DNA of 64,000 bases, taken from Rhizobium sp. RU36D. Its GTDB lineage: Bacteria > Pseudomonadota > Alphaproteobacteria > Rhizobiales > Rhizobiaceae. Positions within the stretch are counted from its first letter, which is position 1. The number at the start of each line of letters is the position of its first letter. Where the stretch lies: assembly GCF_900176345.1 (NCBI RefSeq), contig NZ_FWXU01000018.1, forward strand, positions 51,634-115,633, in the 5' to 3' direction. Of the stretch, positions 26,927 through 36,619 are shown in pieces. Position numbers and translations under genes: made by a program. The notes beneath the pieces are model-generated. The model searched no databases and was not told where the DNA came from. It saw only the letters and a list, made by a program, of their open reading frames with translations.

Positions 26927-28300
26927 TCAGGCGGCTGCCGCCACGACGCGGTTGCGGCCGCCATTCTTCGCTTCGTACAGTGCCCGGTCGGCCTGCTTCA
27001 GCAACTGCTCAGGCGTCTCGATGCCGTCCGATATCGTGGCGATCCCCATGGAGGCCGTCAGGCTGAGTGCGCCTGCGCCGGATTGAATGGCGAAAGGCTT
27101 GCTCTCGATGATGCTGCGCAGACGTTCCGCCACGGAGGCTGCGACATCTGCCGAGGTATCCGGCATGACCACCACAAACTCCTCCCCGCCATAGCGGCAG
27201 GCCAGATCGGCGCCCCGAACGGTCGACCTGATGCGGCTGGAGAATTCCTTCAGCACATCATCGCCCGAATCGTGGCCATAGGTGTCATTCACGCTTTTGA
27301 AGCGGTCGATATCGGTAATGCAGATCGACAGCGGCCGATTGCGCGCCTTGGCGCGATTGAAGAGCATCTTCAGATGGCTGTCGAGATAACGCCGGTTATT
27401 CAGTCCCGTCAGGCCATCGGTGACGGCAAGCTCGATCGTTTGTTTGACGCTCGTCCGAAGCCGGTCGTTGAACCGCTTGCGACGGATCTGTGTCAGCGTG
27501 CGCGCCACCAGTTCGTTTGGATCAACAGGGCGGGCAATGTAGTCGTTGACGCCGAGATCGAGCGCCCGGACGGTCATCTGCTCATCGCCCTGGTCGGTGA
27601 TGATCAGGACCGGAATGAATCGTGTGCGTTCCAGCGATCGCAATTGCGAGCACAGCCGCAACGGATCGTAGTCATCGAAATTGGCGTTGACGATCACGAG
27701 GTCGTAGGCATTCTCTGCTGCGTCAAACAGGGCCGCTTGCGGGTCGGACATGGCAACGACGTCGGCGATCGGCTTCAGCGTCTTGATGAGGCGCTCCTGG
27801 GAACTGCCGCGGCCATCGACCAGCAGCACCTGCCCGGCCTCTTCCATTCGCCCGTCGCCGACGCGGCCGAGGTCCTCCATGCCGATGTTGTGCGCGGTTT
27901 CCGCACGGATGCGCAGTTCGTCGCTCAGCGTCTTCAGCCGCACCAGGCTTTTCACCCGCGAGATGAGCTGCAGGTCGTTCACGGGCTTGGTGAGAAAGTC
28001 GTCGGCGCCGGCCTTGAGGCCGCGCACGCGATCGGATGGCTGGTCGAGAGCTGTGACCATGACAACCGGAATATGCGCCGTGCGATGATTGGCCTTCAGA
28101 CGCTCGCAGACCTCGAAGCCGTCCATTCCCGGCATCATGATATCCAGGAGAATGAGATCCACCTGTGTCTTGTCGCAGATATCCAGCGCCTGATAGCCGT
28201 TTTCGGCCGTCAGCACGTCGAAATACTCCGCAAGCAGCCGCGCCTCCAGCAGCTTCACATTCGCTGGAATGTCGTCGACGACCAGGATTCTAGCAGTCAT
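26927..28300 (-). CDS. pleD: Response regulator diguanylate cyclase PleD
   Basis: PleD makes cyclic di-GMP when phosphorylated and drives cell-cycle-linked polar development in Caulobacter and relatives. The 457 residues are REC-REC-GGDEF. REC1 has the phospho-acceptor in LILLDIMMPGMDGFEV (about residue 53). REC2 lacks it (VIVNANFDDYD), as in the Caulobacter dimerisation domain. The GGDEF active site reads RYGGEEFVVVMPD and the inhibitory I-site RxxD is RGAD five residues before it. divK is 18 bases upstream, so they are co-transcribed. Confidence 0.96.
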   Translation of the reverse strand: MTARILVVDDIPANVKLLEARLLAEYFDVLTAENGYQALDICDKTQVDLILLDIMMPGMDGFEVCERLKANHRTAHIPVVMVTALDQPSDRVRGLKAGADDFLTKPVNDLQLISRVKSLVRLKTLSDELRIRAETAHNIGMEDLGRVGDGRMEEAGQVLLVDGRGSSQERLIKTLKPIADVVAMSDPQAALFDAAENAYDLVIVNANFDDYDPLRLCSQLRSLERTRFIPVLIITDQGDEQMTVRALDLGVNDYIARPVDPNELVARTLTQIRRKRFNDRLRTSVKQTIELAVTDGLTGLNNRRYLDSHLKMLFNRAKARNRPLSICITDIDRFKSVNDTYGHDSGDDVLKEFSSRIRSTVRGADLACRYGGEEFVVVMPDTSADVAASVAERLRSIIESKPFAIQSGAGALSLTASMGIATISDGIETPEQLLKQADRALYEAKNGGRNRVVAAAA

Positions 28301-28318
28301 GAAGCTCGCCCTGCCCTC

Positions 28319-28690
28319 TTACGCATCGCCCAAATAGGTCTTGATCGTCTCGATGAATTTCGGCACCGAAATCGGCTTGGAAACATAGGCCTCGCAACCG
28401 CCCTGGCGAATGCGCTCCTCGTCGCCCTTCATGGCGAAGGCCGTGACGGCGATCACTGGGATGACATGAAGTTCATCGTCTTCCTTCAGCCATTTCGTCA
28501 CCTCAAGCCCTGAGACCTCCGGCAACTGGATATCCATGAGAATAAGGTCGGGACGGTGCATGCGCGCCAGGTCGAGCGCCTCCATGCCGTTCCGGGTCTG
28601 GACCGTTTCATAGCCGCATGCCTCGATGAGATCGCGGAAGAGCTTCATGTTGAGCTCGTTGTCTTCGACAATCATCACCTTCTTGGGCAT
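28319..28690 (-). CDS. divK: Single-domain response regulator DivK
   Basis: A 123-residue stand-alone receiver. In Caulobacter and Sinorhizobium, DivK is phosphorylated by DivJ/PleC-type kinases and controls CtrA through DivL-CckA. The sequence begins [19 protein letters not shown], with the phospho-acceptor Asp in [15 protein letters not shown] (about residue 53), Thr/Ser in [10 protein letters not shown] and the Lys in [11 protein letters not shown]. First gene of divK-pleD; the 230-base spacer upstream is shared with the divergent DUF3572 gene. Confidence 0.97.
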   Translation of the reverse strand: MPKKVMIVEDNELNMKLFRDLIEACGYETVQTRNGMEALDLARMHRPDLILMDIQLPEVSGLEVTKWLKEDDELHVIPVIAVTAFAMKGDEERIRQGGCEAYVSKPISVPKFIETIKTYLGDA

Positions 28691-28920
28691 TCAGTCAGTC
28701 CTTGGGTACCCGTGGCCTCCGGCGCAAAACAAACAGACGGCCGGGACGTTTATCCGGCAGTCGGCCACATCAGCGCCATCGTGCTCATGACCTGCCCTGG
28801 CTCAACGTTCCCTCCGGTCAAAAATGCCGGTAGGAAGCCCGTTGACCACTGACAGATCGTGCTTTTCCTCATGGATATGGTAAGGTCATTTGGTTGAGAA
28901 AACGGTAACCCGCTCGAAAA

Positions 28921-29229
28921 ATGCACAAAAGCCTTACGACACCGAAACACAATCGCAAAACTGCGGAAGACATGGCAATCAGCGTTCTTGGCTGGCTGGC
29001 CGGTGAACCTGAATTGCTCGGCCGTTTTCTGGCTTTGACGGGTATTCAGCCGGATCAACTGCGTCATGCTGCTGCCGATCCGGGATTCCTTGCCGGCCTT
29101 CTGGACTTCCTGATGGAACACGAGCCGACACTCATGGCGTTCTGCGCGGCGACGGACAGCAAGCCGGAAGACGTTGCGGCGGCGGCGCACACCTACTCCC
29201 GCCCGCATCTCGACTCCGGCGAATACTGA
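28921..29229 (+). CDS. DUF3572 family protein
   Basis: A 102-residue, mainly helical protein of DUF3572, known only in alphaproteobacteria. The characteristic AEDMAISVLGWLAGEPELLGRFLALTG, DPGFLAGLLDFLMEHEPTLMAFC segments are present. The ATG at 28921 is used; Met-18 is an alternative. The HAD gene follows after 3 bases. Function unknown; its position next to divK is conserved as far as I recall. Confidence 0.88.
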   Translation: MHKSLTTPKHNRKTAEDMAISVLGWLAGEPELLGRFLALTGIQPDQLRHAAADPGFLAGLLDFLMEHEPTLMAFCAATDSKPEDVAAAAHTYSRPHLDSGEY

Positions 29230-29232
29230 GGC

Positions 29233-29868
29233 ATGGACGACATAACAGCCGATATCGCACTCAGCGAGCGTCCGCTTATCGTGTGCGACGTGGATGACGT
29301 CGTGCTTCAGTTTGTCGGGCCGTTCCAGTCCTTCCTGCAGGATCATGGATACCGATTGCTCCCTCGGTCCTTCCGGCTGCATGGCAATATCGTGTCTGCC
29401 ATCAACGAACAGCCTGTGGACCATGCTGATGTAACAGGCCTGATCGCCGGTTTCTTCGATAGCCAGGAACGCTGGCAGGTGCCGATCGCCGGTGCCGCCG
29501 AGGCCCTGCAAATGCTGTCCAGCGACGCCGACGTGGTCTTTCTCACGGCCATGCCGACGCGATACTTCGCGCAACGCCGTCGACTGCTTGATTCCCTCGG
29601 ATTTGCCTTTCCATTGATCGCGACCGAAGATGCGAAAGGGCCGCTTGTGGCCAGGCTGCACGCCAGCCGCGAGCACAAGATCGCCTTCGTGGATGACATG
29701 GTTCACAATCTGCATTCGGTTGGCCAGCACAAATCCGATTGCCTGCTGGTGCATCTGCCGCCCATCTCCGAGATCCATCGCTTCGCGCCGGAGACGCCGG
29801 ACACGGCCCGACGCGCCGGCGACTGGAGCGAGGCATCGACGCTGATCCGCGATCATTTCGGCTGCTGA
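29233..29868 (+). CDS. HAD-superfamily hydrolase-like protein
   Basis: A 211-residue HAD-like protein. Motif I is VCDVDDVVLQF (DxD around residues 18-20), motif II is VFLTAMPT and motif IV the HKIAFVDDMVHNL stretch, where DD would bind Mg2+. The cap is small. It is 3 bases after the DUF3572 gene, so they share a transcript. Substrate unknown. Confidence 0.82.
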   Translation: MDDITADIALSERPLIVCDVDDVVLQFVGPFQSFLQDHGYRLLPRSFRLHGNIVSAINEQPVDHADVTGLIAGFFDSQERWQVPIAGAAEALQMLSSDADVVFLTAMPTRYFAQRRRLLDSLGFAFPLIATEDAKGPLVARLHASREHKIAFVDDMVHNLHSVGQHKSDCLLVHLPPISEIHRFAPETPDTARRAGDWSEASTLIRDHFGC

Positions 29869-29951
29869 CGTCCTTCTGCGCATGGTGCCGTTCCACTTGA
29901 ATAGATTCAGGCTAACGCGTATCGTCTGAATGTTCAACTTTTGTTCTCACC

Positions 29952-31238
29952 ATGGCACCGTCAGACAGCGCATCTCCGGGATTTTGTCGCGACTGCCTTG
30001 ACGCGCAGCCTGTCGGTCGGCGGCGTTGCTCGGCCTGTGGCAGTCCGCGGCTTGTCTATCATGACGAACTCTTCCAATTGACCCTCGCGCATATCGACTG
30101 CGATGCCTTCTATGCCGCGGTGGAAAAGCGCGACAATCCCGAACTGGCCGACAAGCCTGTCATCATCGGCGGCGGCAAGCGCGGCGTGGTCTCGACGGCC
30201 TGCTATATCGCCCGCATCCATGGCGTGCGCTCCGCCATGCCCATGTTCAAGGCGCTGGAAGCCTGTCCTGAAGCGGTGGTCATCCGGCCCGATATGGAAA
30301 AATATGTGCGGGTCGGCCGGCAGGTGCGGCAGATGATGTTCGACCTGACACCCCTGGTGCAGCCGATTTCCATCGATGAAGCTTTTCTCGAACTCGCCGG
30401 AACCGAGTTGTTGCATCACGAACCGCCTGCCCGCGTGCTGGCGCGATTTGCCCGGCGAGTCGAGCAGGAGATCGGTATCACGGTATCGGTCGGGCTGTCC
30501 TACTGCAAATTCCTCGCCAAGGTGGCGTCCGACCTGCAAAAGCCGCGGGGCTTTTCCGTCATCGGACGCGCTGAGGCGATGGAGTTCCTCGCGCCACGGC
30601 CTGTCACGACCATCTGGGGCGTTGGAAAGGCCTTTGCCGCGACGCTGGAGCGCGACGGTATTCGAACTGTCGGCCAGTTGCAGACGATGGAGGAGACCGA
30701 ACTGATGCGGCGCTACGGCGCCATTGGCCAAAGGCTGTCGCAACTCTCCCGCGGCATCGATCATCGCCAGGTGCATCTGGGCGATGCGGCCAAGAGCGTC
30801 TCTTCCGAGACCACGTTCTTCGACGACATCTCGCAACCAGCGGACTTGATCGCGCATCTGCGCTCCCTGTCGGAGAAGGTGGCATGGAGGCTGAAGCGAG
30901 CCGGTGTTGCCGGACAAACCGTCGTGCTCAAGCTGAAGACCTCGGATTTTAAGAGCAGGACCCGCAATCGCAGGCTGGATGACCCCACGCAACTCGCCGA
31001 TCGCATCTTTCGAACTGGGCTTACCCTGCTGGAGCGCGAGGCGGACGGAACGAAGTACCGGTTGATCGGGATTGGCGTGACGGATCTCTGCGACCCGGAC
31101 CGGGCCGATCCACCCGATCTGATCGATCAGCAGGCCGGCAGGCGTGCAGCGGCCGAGGCGGCCATGGACAAACTCAGGGCCAAATTCGGCAAGGCCACCG
31201 TGGAGACCGGTTACACCTTTACCACAAGAAAAAAGTAG
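29952..31238 (+). CDS. dinB: DNA polymerase IV with N-terminal zinc-ribbon-like extension
   Basis: A Y-family translesion polymerase of 428 residues, longer than the usual 350-ish. The catalytic core starts at about residue 45 with [19 protein letters not shown], followed by [30 protein letters not shown] (catalytic Asp-Glu) and the little-finger domain from about residue 280. No beta-clamp motif is obvious at the C-terminus. The first 45 residues hold two CxxC pairs (FCRDC and RCSAC), a probable zinc ribbon. The adjacent region has no LexA box that I can see. Confidence 0.93.
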   Translation: MAPSDSASPGFCRDCLDAQPVGRRRCSACGSPRLVYHDELFQLTLAHIDCDAFYAAVEKRDNPELADKPVIIGGGKRGVVSTACYIARIHGVRSAMPMFKALEACPEAVVIRPDMEKYVRVGRQVRQMMFDLTPLVQPISIDEAFLELAGTELLHHEPPARVLARFARRVEQEIGITVSVGLSYCKFLAKVASDLQKPRGFSVIGRAEAMEFLAPRPVTTIWGVGKAFAATLERDGIRTVGQLQTMEETELMRRYGAIGQRLSQLSRGIDHRQVHLGDAAKSVSSETTFFDDISQPADLIAHLRSLSEKVAWRLKRAGVAGQTVVLKLKTSDFKSRTRNRRLDDPTQLADRIFRTGLTLLEREADGTKYRLIGIGVTDLCDPDRADPPDLIDQQAGRRAAAEAAMDKLRAKFGKATVETGYTFTTRKK

Positions 31239-31382
31239 GTTGGTAAATTCCGCTTTAACGCCCACAGCCCGAACAACTGTAAAACCACGGAAAATATCAC
31301 CAGACACATAAACGTGATCGTCGCAGTTGCTTCAAACTTTCCTTAAACTTCGACATATATTGTCCACGCATCTGTTCTGCGT

Positions 31383-32639
31383 ATGGGATGTCTTTCGATG
31401 ATCAAGTCTGTGGTCATGCTTGCCGGCCTCGTTTCGGCCTCCGTTTTCGCCCAGCCGGCCAGCGCCGAAAGTGGCGGCTCCCTTCAAATCATCGTTTCCA
31501 AGGACACCCAGTCGCTGACCATCTATGACGGTGGGCAGGTGGTGGCAAAGTCCAAGGTTTCGACCGGCAAGGCCGGGCACACCACACCGTCCGGCATCTT
31601 CTCGATCCTGGAGAAGAAGAAATATCACGAGTCCAACCTCTATTCGAACGCGCCTATGCCCTGGATGCAGCGTCTGACCTGGTCCGGCATTGCGCTGCAT
31701 GAAGGCAAGGTGCCGAACTATCCGGCCTCCCATGGTTGCGTGCGTCTGCCTTCGGAATTCGCCCGCACGCTCTTCCAGATGACCGAGCGAGGGGCACACG
31801 TCATCATCTCCGACCGGGAGATCACGCCCTTCTCGATCAACCACGCCGCCCTGTTCAAGCCGGAACTGCCGGCGGAAGACGGCCAGTTGCTGTCGGACGC
31901 CCAGCTGCGGCCTGCGACCATCGACCCGGCCCTCGCCCCGACCGAGGTGGCGCTTGCCACGCTGCCAAAGGCCGGCGCCAGCGCCAAGGTCGTGCTGGAG
32001 GATATCCCGCCGCTGCGCATCCTGATCACCCGGCGCGGCATGCGCGAAACGGTGCTGGATGCCCAGGCGCTGTTGAATGATCTCGGTTTCGACACCGGCA
32101 TTCCGGACGGCCAGATCGGCAAGCAGACCATCTCTGCCATTAACGGCTTCAAGCGCTGGAAGGGTCTGGAGACCAAGGGTGAACTGGTCACGGCAGAATT
32201 CCTCGAAAAGCTCTATGCCAGTGCCGGCAAGGGCGAGCCGCCGCTCGGCCAGATCATGGTGCGCCAGAAGTTCAAGCCGATGTTTGAGGCCCCGGTCACG
32301 ATCCACGATCCGGACCGGGCGCTTGGCACGCACTTCTTCGAGGCCACCAAGGTCAACCGCTTCGGCGGCAAGGCCGAATGGCAGGCGCTCACCATGGAAA
32401 ACCACATTTCGCCCACGACCATGAAGATGCTCGGCATCACCGATCAATCCGGCGTCGATGGGCCGGATGCGGCGGCGAAGGCGCTGGACCGGATCACCAT
32501 TCCCGACAATATCCGCCGCAAGATCAATCTGCTGATCTCTGAGGGCGCGTCGATCACGATCTCCGACACCGGGCTTGGCCCGGAAACCGGTGACGGAACC
32601 GATTTCATCACCGTCACCCGCAAGGCCCCGCGCGCCTGA
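31383..32639 (+). CDS. L,D-transpeptidase (YkuD) with peptidoglycan-binding domain
   Basis: A 418-residue exported protein with a signal peptide (hydrophobic VVMLAGLVSASVFA, cleavage at ASA). The YkuD domain (about residues 33-145) has HEGK...SHGCVRLP with the catalytic Cys. A long linker is followed by a PG_binding_1-like repeat around residues 235-285 (LDAQALLNDLGFDTGIPDGQIGKQT). Such enzymes make 3-3 cross-links in peptidoglycan, important for polar-growing Rhizobiales. The start may instead be the Met at residue 6. Confidence 0.88.
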   Translation: MGCLSMIKSVVMLAGLVSASVFAQPASAESGGSLQIIVSKDTQSLTIYDGGQVVAKSKVSTGKAGHTTPSGIFSILEKKKYHESNLYSNAPMPWMQRLTWSGIALHEGKVPNYPASHGCVRLPSEFARTLFQMTERGAHVIISDREITPFSINHAALFKPELPAEDGQLLSDAQLRPATIDPALAPTEVALATLPKAGASAKVVLEDIPPLRILITRRGMRETVLDAQALLNDLGFDTGIPDGQIGKQTISAINGFKRWKGLETKGELVTAEFLEKLYASAGKGEPPLGQIMVRQKFKPMFEAPVTIHDPDRALGTHFFEATKVNRFGGKAEWQALTMENHISPTTMKMLGITDQSGVDGPDAAAKALDRITIPDNIRRKINLLISEGASITISDTGLGPETGDGTDFITVTRKAPRA

Positions 32640-32665
32640 GGAAACCCATATCCACCGCCTGCAAA

Positions 32666-32699
32666 GACACCCCGCGCCCAAATCGCGGGGTGTCTTTTT
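32666..32699 (+). terminator. Terminator after the L,D-transpeptidase gene
   Basis: An 11-bp perfect GC-rich stem, GACACCCCGCG (32666-32676) with CGCGGGGTGTC (32684-32694), and TTTTT directly after. It lies between the convergent transpeptidase and dnaE genes. Confidence 0.9.
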
Positions 32700-32724
32700 G
32701 TGTCAGGATCATCCGTGTCGAGTG

Positions 32725-35700
32725 TTACACCAGTTCCACATCAATCACGCCCGGTGCTGACCGCATGGCCGCGGCGATATCAGGCGAGATGCGGTATTTC
32801 TCATTGAGTTCCACCTCGATCTCGCGCCGGCCATCCTCCTTGATGACGATGAAGGACACAAGCCCATCGCCCTTGGTGTTGAGATGGGCGGCGACGGACC
32901 GCAGCGGGCCGGAATCGCGCACATAGACGCGCAGCGCCTTCTGCATCTGGATGGATTTCTCCTCCAGCGACTGCACCGAGTTGATACGGAACGATATGCC
33001 TTCCGGCCGCATCTCCGCCTCGACGCCGACGATGAAGGATTTGCCGACCTCCAAGAGGTCGCGATACTGATTGAGGGTCTCGGAGAACATCACCGCCTCG
33101 AATTGGCCCGACGCGTCCGAGAAGACAACAATGCCCATCTTGTTGCCGGTTCGGGTCTTGCGCTCCTGTTTGGAGATGACGGTACCCGCAAGCTTGCCCG
33201 GCGTCTTGGCGCCCTTGGCCGCGTTGACGAAGCTCGCGAAGGTCTGGACGCGCATCTTTTCCAACAGGCTGGCATAGGCATCGAGCGGGTGGGCGGAGAG
33301 ATAGAAGCCAAGGACCTGGAATTCGCGCTGCAGCTTCTCGGATGCAAGCCAGGGGGAAAAGGCCGGCAGGCTGATCGTCTCCGGTCCCGTGGCGCTGCCG
33401 GAGCCGAACATGTCGGACTGGCCGCTCACCGCATTTTCCTGGGCACGCTGGGCATAGCCGATGATGCGGTCGAGACCGCCGATCAATTCGGCCCGATCAT
33501 GCCCGAAGCAATCGAAGGCACCGGCGCAGATCAGGCTTTCGAACACGCGGCGATTGACCTGTTTGGGATCGATCCGGGTGCAGAAATCCTCGATGCTTTT
33601 GAACGGCGTATCGCCCCTGACCGCGACGATGTGATCGACCGCGGCCTCGCCGACGCCCTTGATGGCTGCCAGCGAATAATAGATGGCGTTGTCGCCCGTC
33701 TGGAAATGGCGGAACGAGGTCTGCACCGAGGGCGGCACGATCTTAATCCCCAACCGCCCGGCATCACGACGGAAATCGTTGAGCTTTTCGGTGTTGGACA
33801 TATCGAGCGTCATCGACGCGGCGAGGAACTCGACCGGAAAATGCGCCTTCATATAGGCCGTCTGGTAGGAGACGATGGCATAGGCCGCAGCGTGGGACTT
33901 GTTGAAGCCGTAATTGGCGAACTTCGCCAGCAGTTCGAAGATGTTGACCGCCTGCGGTTTCGATACGCCATTCTTGATCGCGCCATCAACGAAGCGTTCG
34001 CTCTGCTGATCCATCTCAGCCTTGATCTTCTTACCCATGGCGCGGCGCAACAGGTCGGCCTCGCCGAGCGAATAACCCGAAAGAACCTGGGCGATCTGCA
34101 TGACCTGCTCCTGGTAGACGATGACGCCCTGCGTTTCCTTCAGCAGGTAATCGATCTTCGGATGGATCGATTCGATTTCCTCCTCGCCGTGCTTGCGGGC
34201 GTTGTAGGTCGGGATATTCTCCATCGGGCCGGGGCGATAAAGCGCCACCAGCGCGATGATGTCTTCGATGCAGTCGGGACGCATGCCGATGAGCGCCTTG
34301 CGCATGCCGGCACTTTCCACCTGGAACACGCCGACCGTTTCACCGCGGGCCAGCATCTCGTAGGTCGGCGCATCATCGAGCGGCAGCGCCGCAAGATCGA
34401 CGGTCGAGCCGCGCGCGGCGGCAAAATCGACCGCCGTCTTCAGCACCGTCAGCGTCTTCAGACCGAGGAAGTCGAACTTGACCAGACCGGCCTGCTCGAC
34501 CCACTTCATGTTGAACTGCGTGACCGGCATGTCGGAGCGCGGATCGCGATACATCGGCACCAGCTTGGAGAGCGGCCGATCGCCGATGACGATGCCGGCC
34601 GCATGGGTCGAGGCATGCCGATAAAGCCCCTCGATCTTCTGGGCGATATCGAGAAGCCGGGCGACGACCGGTTCCTCTTCCGCAGCCTCCTGCAGCTTTG
34701 GCTCCTCCTCGATCGCCTTTGACAGCGGCGTCGGGTTGGCGGGATTGTTCGGCACGAGCTTGCAGATCTTGTCGACCTGGCCATAGGGCATTTCCAGCAC
34801 ACGGCCGACGTCGCGCAAGGCGGCACGGGCCTGCAGCGAACCGAAAGTGATGATCTGCGCCACCTGCTCGCGGCCGTATTTCTGCTGGACGTAGCGGATC
34901 ACCTCTTCACGGCGATCCTGGCAGAAGTCGATGTCGAAGTCGGGCATCGACACGCGGTCGGGATTGAGGAAGCGCTCGAACAGCAGCGAGAAGCGCAGCG
35001 GATCCACGTCCGTAATCGTCAGGGCATAGGCGACCAGCGATCCAGCGCCGGACCCGCGGCCGGGTCCAACCGGGATGTCCTGCTGCTTGGCCCACTTGAT
35101 AAAGTCGGCAACGATCAGGAAGTAGCCGGGGAACTTCATCTTCTCGATGACGCCGAGTTCGAAGTCCAGCCGCTCGCGATAGTCCTTCTCGGTATAGCCG
35201 GCGGTCATACCAAGCGTGGCAATGCGGTGCTCAAGCCCTTCGACCGCCTGGCGGCGCAATTCCTCGGCCTCCGCACGCTCCGCTTCCTCGCCATCGGCGC
35301 TGCCGCCGGTAAAGCGCGGCAGGATCGGCTTGCGGGTATCGAGCACGAACGAACAGCGGCGGGCAATTTCGACCGTATTCTTCAGCGCCTCCGGCAGATC
35401 GGCAAACAGCGCGCACATCTCGGACCGGCTCTTGAGATAGTGGTCCGGCGTCAGGCGAAAGCGACTGTCATCCGAGACGATCGCGTTATGCGCCACCGCC
35501 ATCAAGGCGTCGTGCGCGTCATAATCGGCGCGGCTTGGAAAAAATGCCTCGTTGGTCGCAACCAGCGGCAAATCGTGCTCATAGGCAAGTGCCACCATGC
35601 GACGCTCATGCTGGCGATCATAGCTGCCATGCCGCTGCAATTCGACATAGAGGCGATCACCGAACAACTGCTTCAGCCGGATCAGCCGTGCCTCAGCCTG

Positions 35701-36222
35701 CGCCCTCTGGCCACCCGCAAGGGCCACGTCGACGACGCCGCCGCGTGCACCGGTCAGGGCAATCAGGCCGTCCGTACCGCCCTCCTCCAGCCAGGATGCG
35801 CAGATATGCACCGCCTGACTGTTATCACCATCGAGATAGGCGCGACTGACAAGATCAACCAGCCGTTCATAACCCTTGCTGTCGGACGCCAGGATCACGA
35901 TGGAGGGATACGCCGCCAGGGAATGCTGGCCGCTGCGGCGCTCCTCGCCCCCATCCTCCATGTCGATCGACAATTGGCAGCCGACAATCGGCTGAAGGCC
36001 GTCCGACAGCGCCTTCTGCGAAAATTCAAGCGCGACGAACAGATTGTTGGTGTCGGTAATGGCAATCGCCGGCTGCTCGTCGGCGACGGCCTTTCCAAGG
36101 ATCTTCTTCAGCGGCAAAGCGCCTTCCAGAAGCGAATAGGCCGAGTGAACGCGCAGGTGCACAAACCCAGGCGATCCGCCCGCATTTGATGCCGTCGCCG
36201 TTTTTTCACTCGCCTCAGCCAT
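32725..36222 (-). CDS. dnaE: DNA polymerase III subunit alpha
   Basis: The replicative polymerase catalytic subunit, 1165 residues from the ATG at 36222, the normal length; an upstream 12-residue extension is possible. The PHP domain starts FVHLRVHSAYSLLEG, the catalytic Asp motif is SMPDFDIDFCQDRREEVI (about residue 410) with GPGRGSGAGSLVAY before it, then the HhH region (PSVQTSFRHF, AIKGVGEAA) and an OB-fold plus C-terminal beta/tau-binding part. It is the DnaE1 type. A 28-residue ORF lies 107 bases upstream on the same strand. Confidence 0.97.
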   Translation of the reverse strand: MAEASEKTATASNAGGSPGFVHLRVHSAYSLLEGALPLKKILGKAVADEQPAIAITDTNNLFVALEFSQKALSDGLQPIVGCQLSIDMEDGGEERRSGQHSLAAYPSIVILASDSKGYERLVDLVSRAYLDGDNSQAVHICASWLEEGGTDGLIALTGARGGVVDVALAGGQRAQAEARLIRLKQLFGDRLYVELQRHGSYDRQHERRMVALAYEHDLPLVATNEAFFPSRADYDAHDALMAVAHNAIVSDDSRFRLTPDHYLKSRSEMCALFADLPEALKNTVEIARRCSFVLDTRKPILPRFTGGSADGEEAERAEAEELRRQAVEGLEHRIATLGMTAGYTEKDYRERLDFELGVIEKMKFPGYFLIVADFIKWAKQQDIPVGPGRGSGAGSLVAYALTITDVDPLRFSLLFERFLNPDRVSMPDFDIDFCQDRREEVIRYVQQKYGREQVAQIITFGSLQARAALRDVGRVLEMPYGQVDKICKLVPNNPANPTPLSKAIEEEPKLQEAAEEEPVVARLLDIAQKIEGLYRHASTHAAGIVIGDRPLSKLVPMYRDPRSDMPVTQFNMKWVEQAGLVKFDFLGLKTLTVLKTAVDFAAARGSTVDLAALPLDDAPTYEMLARGETVGVFQVESAGMRKALIGMRPDCIEDIIALVALYRPGPMENIPTYNARKHGEEEIESIHPKIDYLLKETQGVIVYQEQVMQIAQVLSGYSLGEADLLRRAMGKKIKAEMDQQSERFVDGAIKNGVSKPQAVNIFELLAKFANYGFNKSHAAAYAIVSYQTAYMKAHFPVEFLAASMTLDMSNTEKLNDFRRDAGRLGIKIVPPSVQTSFRHFQTGDNAIYYSLAAIKGVGEAAVDHIVAVRGDTPFKSIEDFCTRIDPKQVNRRVFESLICAGAFDCFGHDRAELIGGLDRIIGYAQRAQENAVSGQSDMFGSGSATGPETISLPAFSPWLASEKLQREFQVLGFYLSAHPLDAYASLLEKMRVQTFASFVNAAKGAKTPGKLAGTVISKQERKTRTGNKMGIVVFSDASGQFEAVMFSETLNQYRDLLEVGKSFIVGVEAEMRPEGISFRINSVQSLEEKSIQMQKALRVYVRDSGPLRSVAAHLNTKGDGLVSFIVIKEDGRREIEVELNEKYRISPDIAAAMRSAPGVIDVELV

Positions 36223-36329
36223 CCGCCTACAATCCCTGCACTGAATCAACAGGCGCAAGTTTCGGCTTATGGGCTGAGGAAGTCCAGACCCGAATGGAGG
36301 TCAGCAGGGTTGTCGACAGGAAGCTTGCG

Positions 36330-36416
36330 TCAGAGCGCCATCGCAATCAACGATAGGCTGGTGACGAACATGGCAATGGAGGCGAATGCGGCAATATCAC
36401 GAAGAATTTCGGTCAT
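36330..36416 (-). CDS. 28-residue single-pass membrane microprotein
   Basis: ATG at 36416 gives MTEILRDIAAFASIAMFVTS and then LSLIAMAL, followed by TGA. After a short amphipathic start the peptide is one hydrophobic helix of about 20 residues. An excellent ribosome-binding site (AAGGAGAAC) ends 3 bases before the ATG, and a strong promoter (36444-36472) lies upstream. It is too short for ordinary gene callers. The function is unknown. The rest of the 36423-36619 interval holds the promoter and no other gene. Confidence 0.65.
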   Translation of the reverse strand: MTEILRDIAAFASIAMFVTSLSLIAMAL

Positions 36417-36443
36417 GACGTTCTCCTTATCCCTTATGTTTTT

Positions 36444-36472
36444 ATTTTGTTCCCTTTAAGTTCTCGTGTCAA
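36444..36472 (-). promoter_or_regulatory. Strong sigma-70-like promoter before the microprotein (and dnaE)
   Basis: On the minus strand, TTGACA (36472-36467) and CAAAAT (36449-36444) are separated by 17 bases. The -35 is a perfect consensus. A leader of about 20 bases precedes the microprotein, and transcription could read on into dnaE. Confidence 0.6.
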
Positions 36473-36619
36473 CACAAAAATAGCTTTTGACATCTCGGAT
36501 CGAGACAGCACAAACGCTCGGCGTTCCCCATATGATCCTTGGGGCGCCGCCACGTGTAGATGAGAGATGGACGTGTCGTTGGGCCAAAGCCCAAACGCGT
36601 GCCGAACGACGTGCCCCGC

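Noticed and set aside
32884..34722. A 612-codon frame antisense to dnaE
   Set aside because: Composition and lack of any motif show it is a shadow of dnaE, whose own frame is fully supported.
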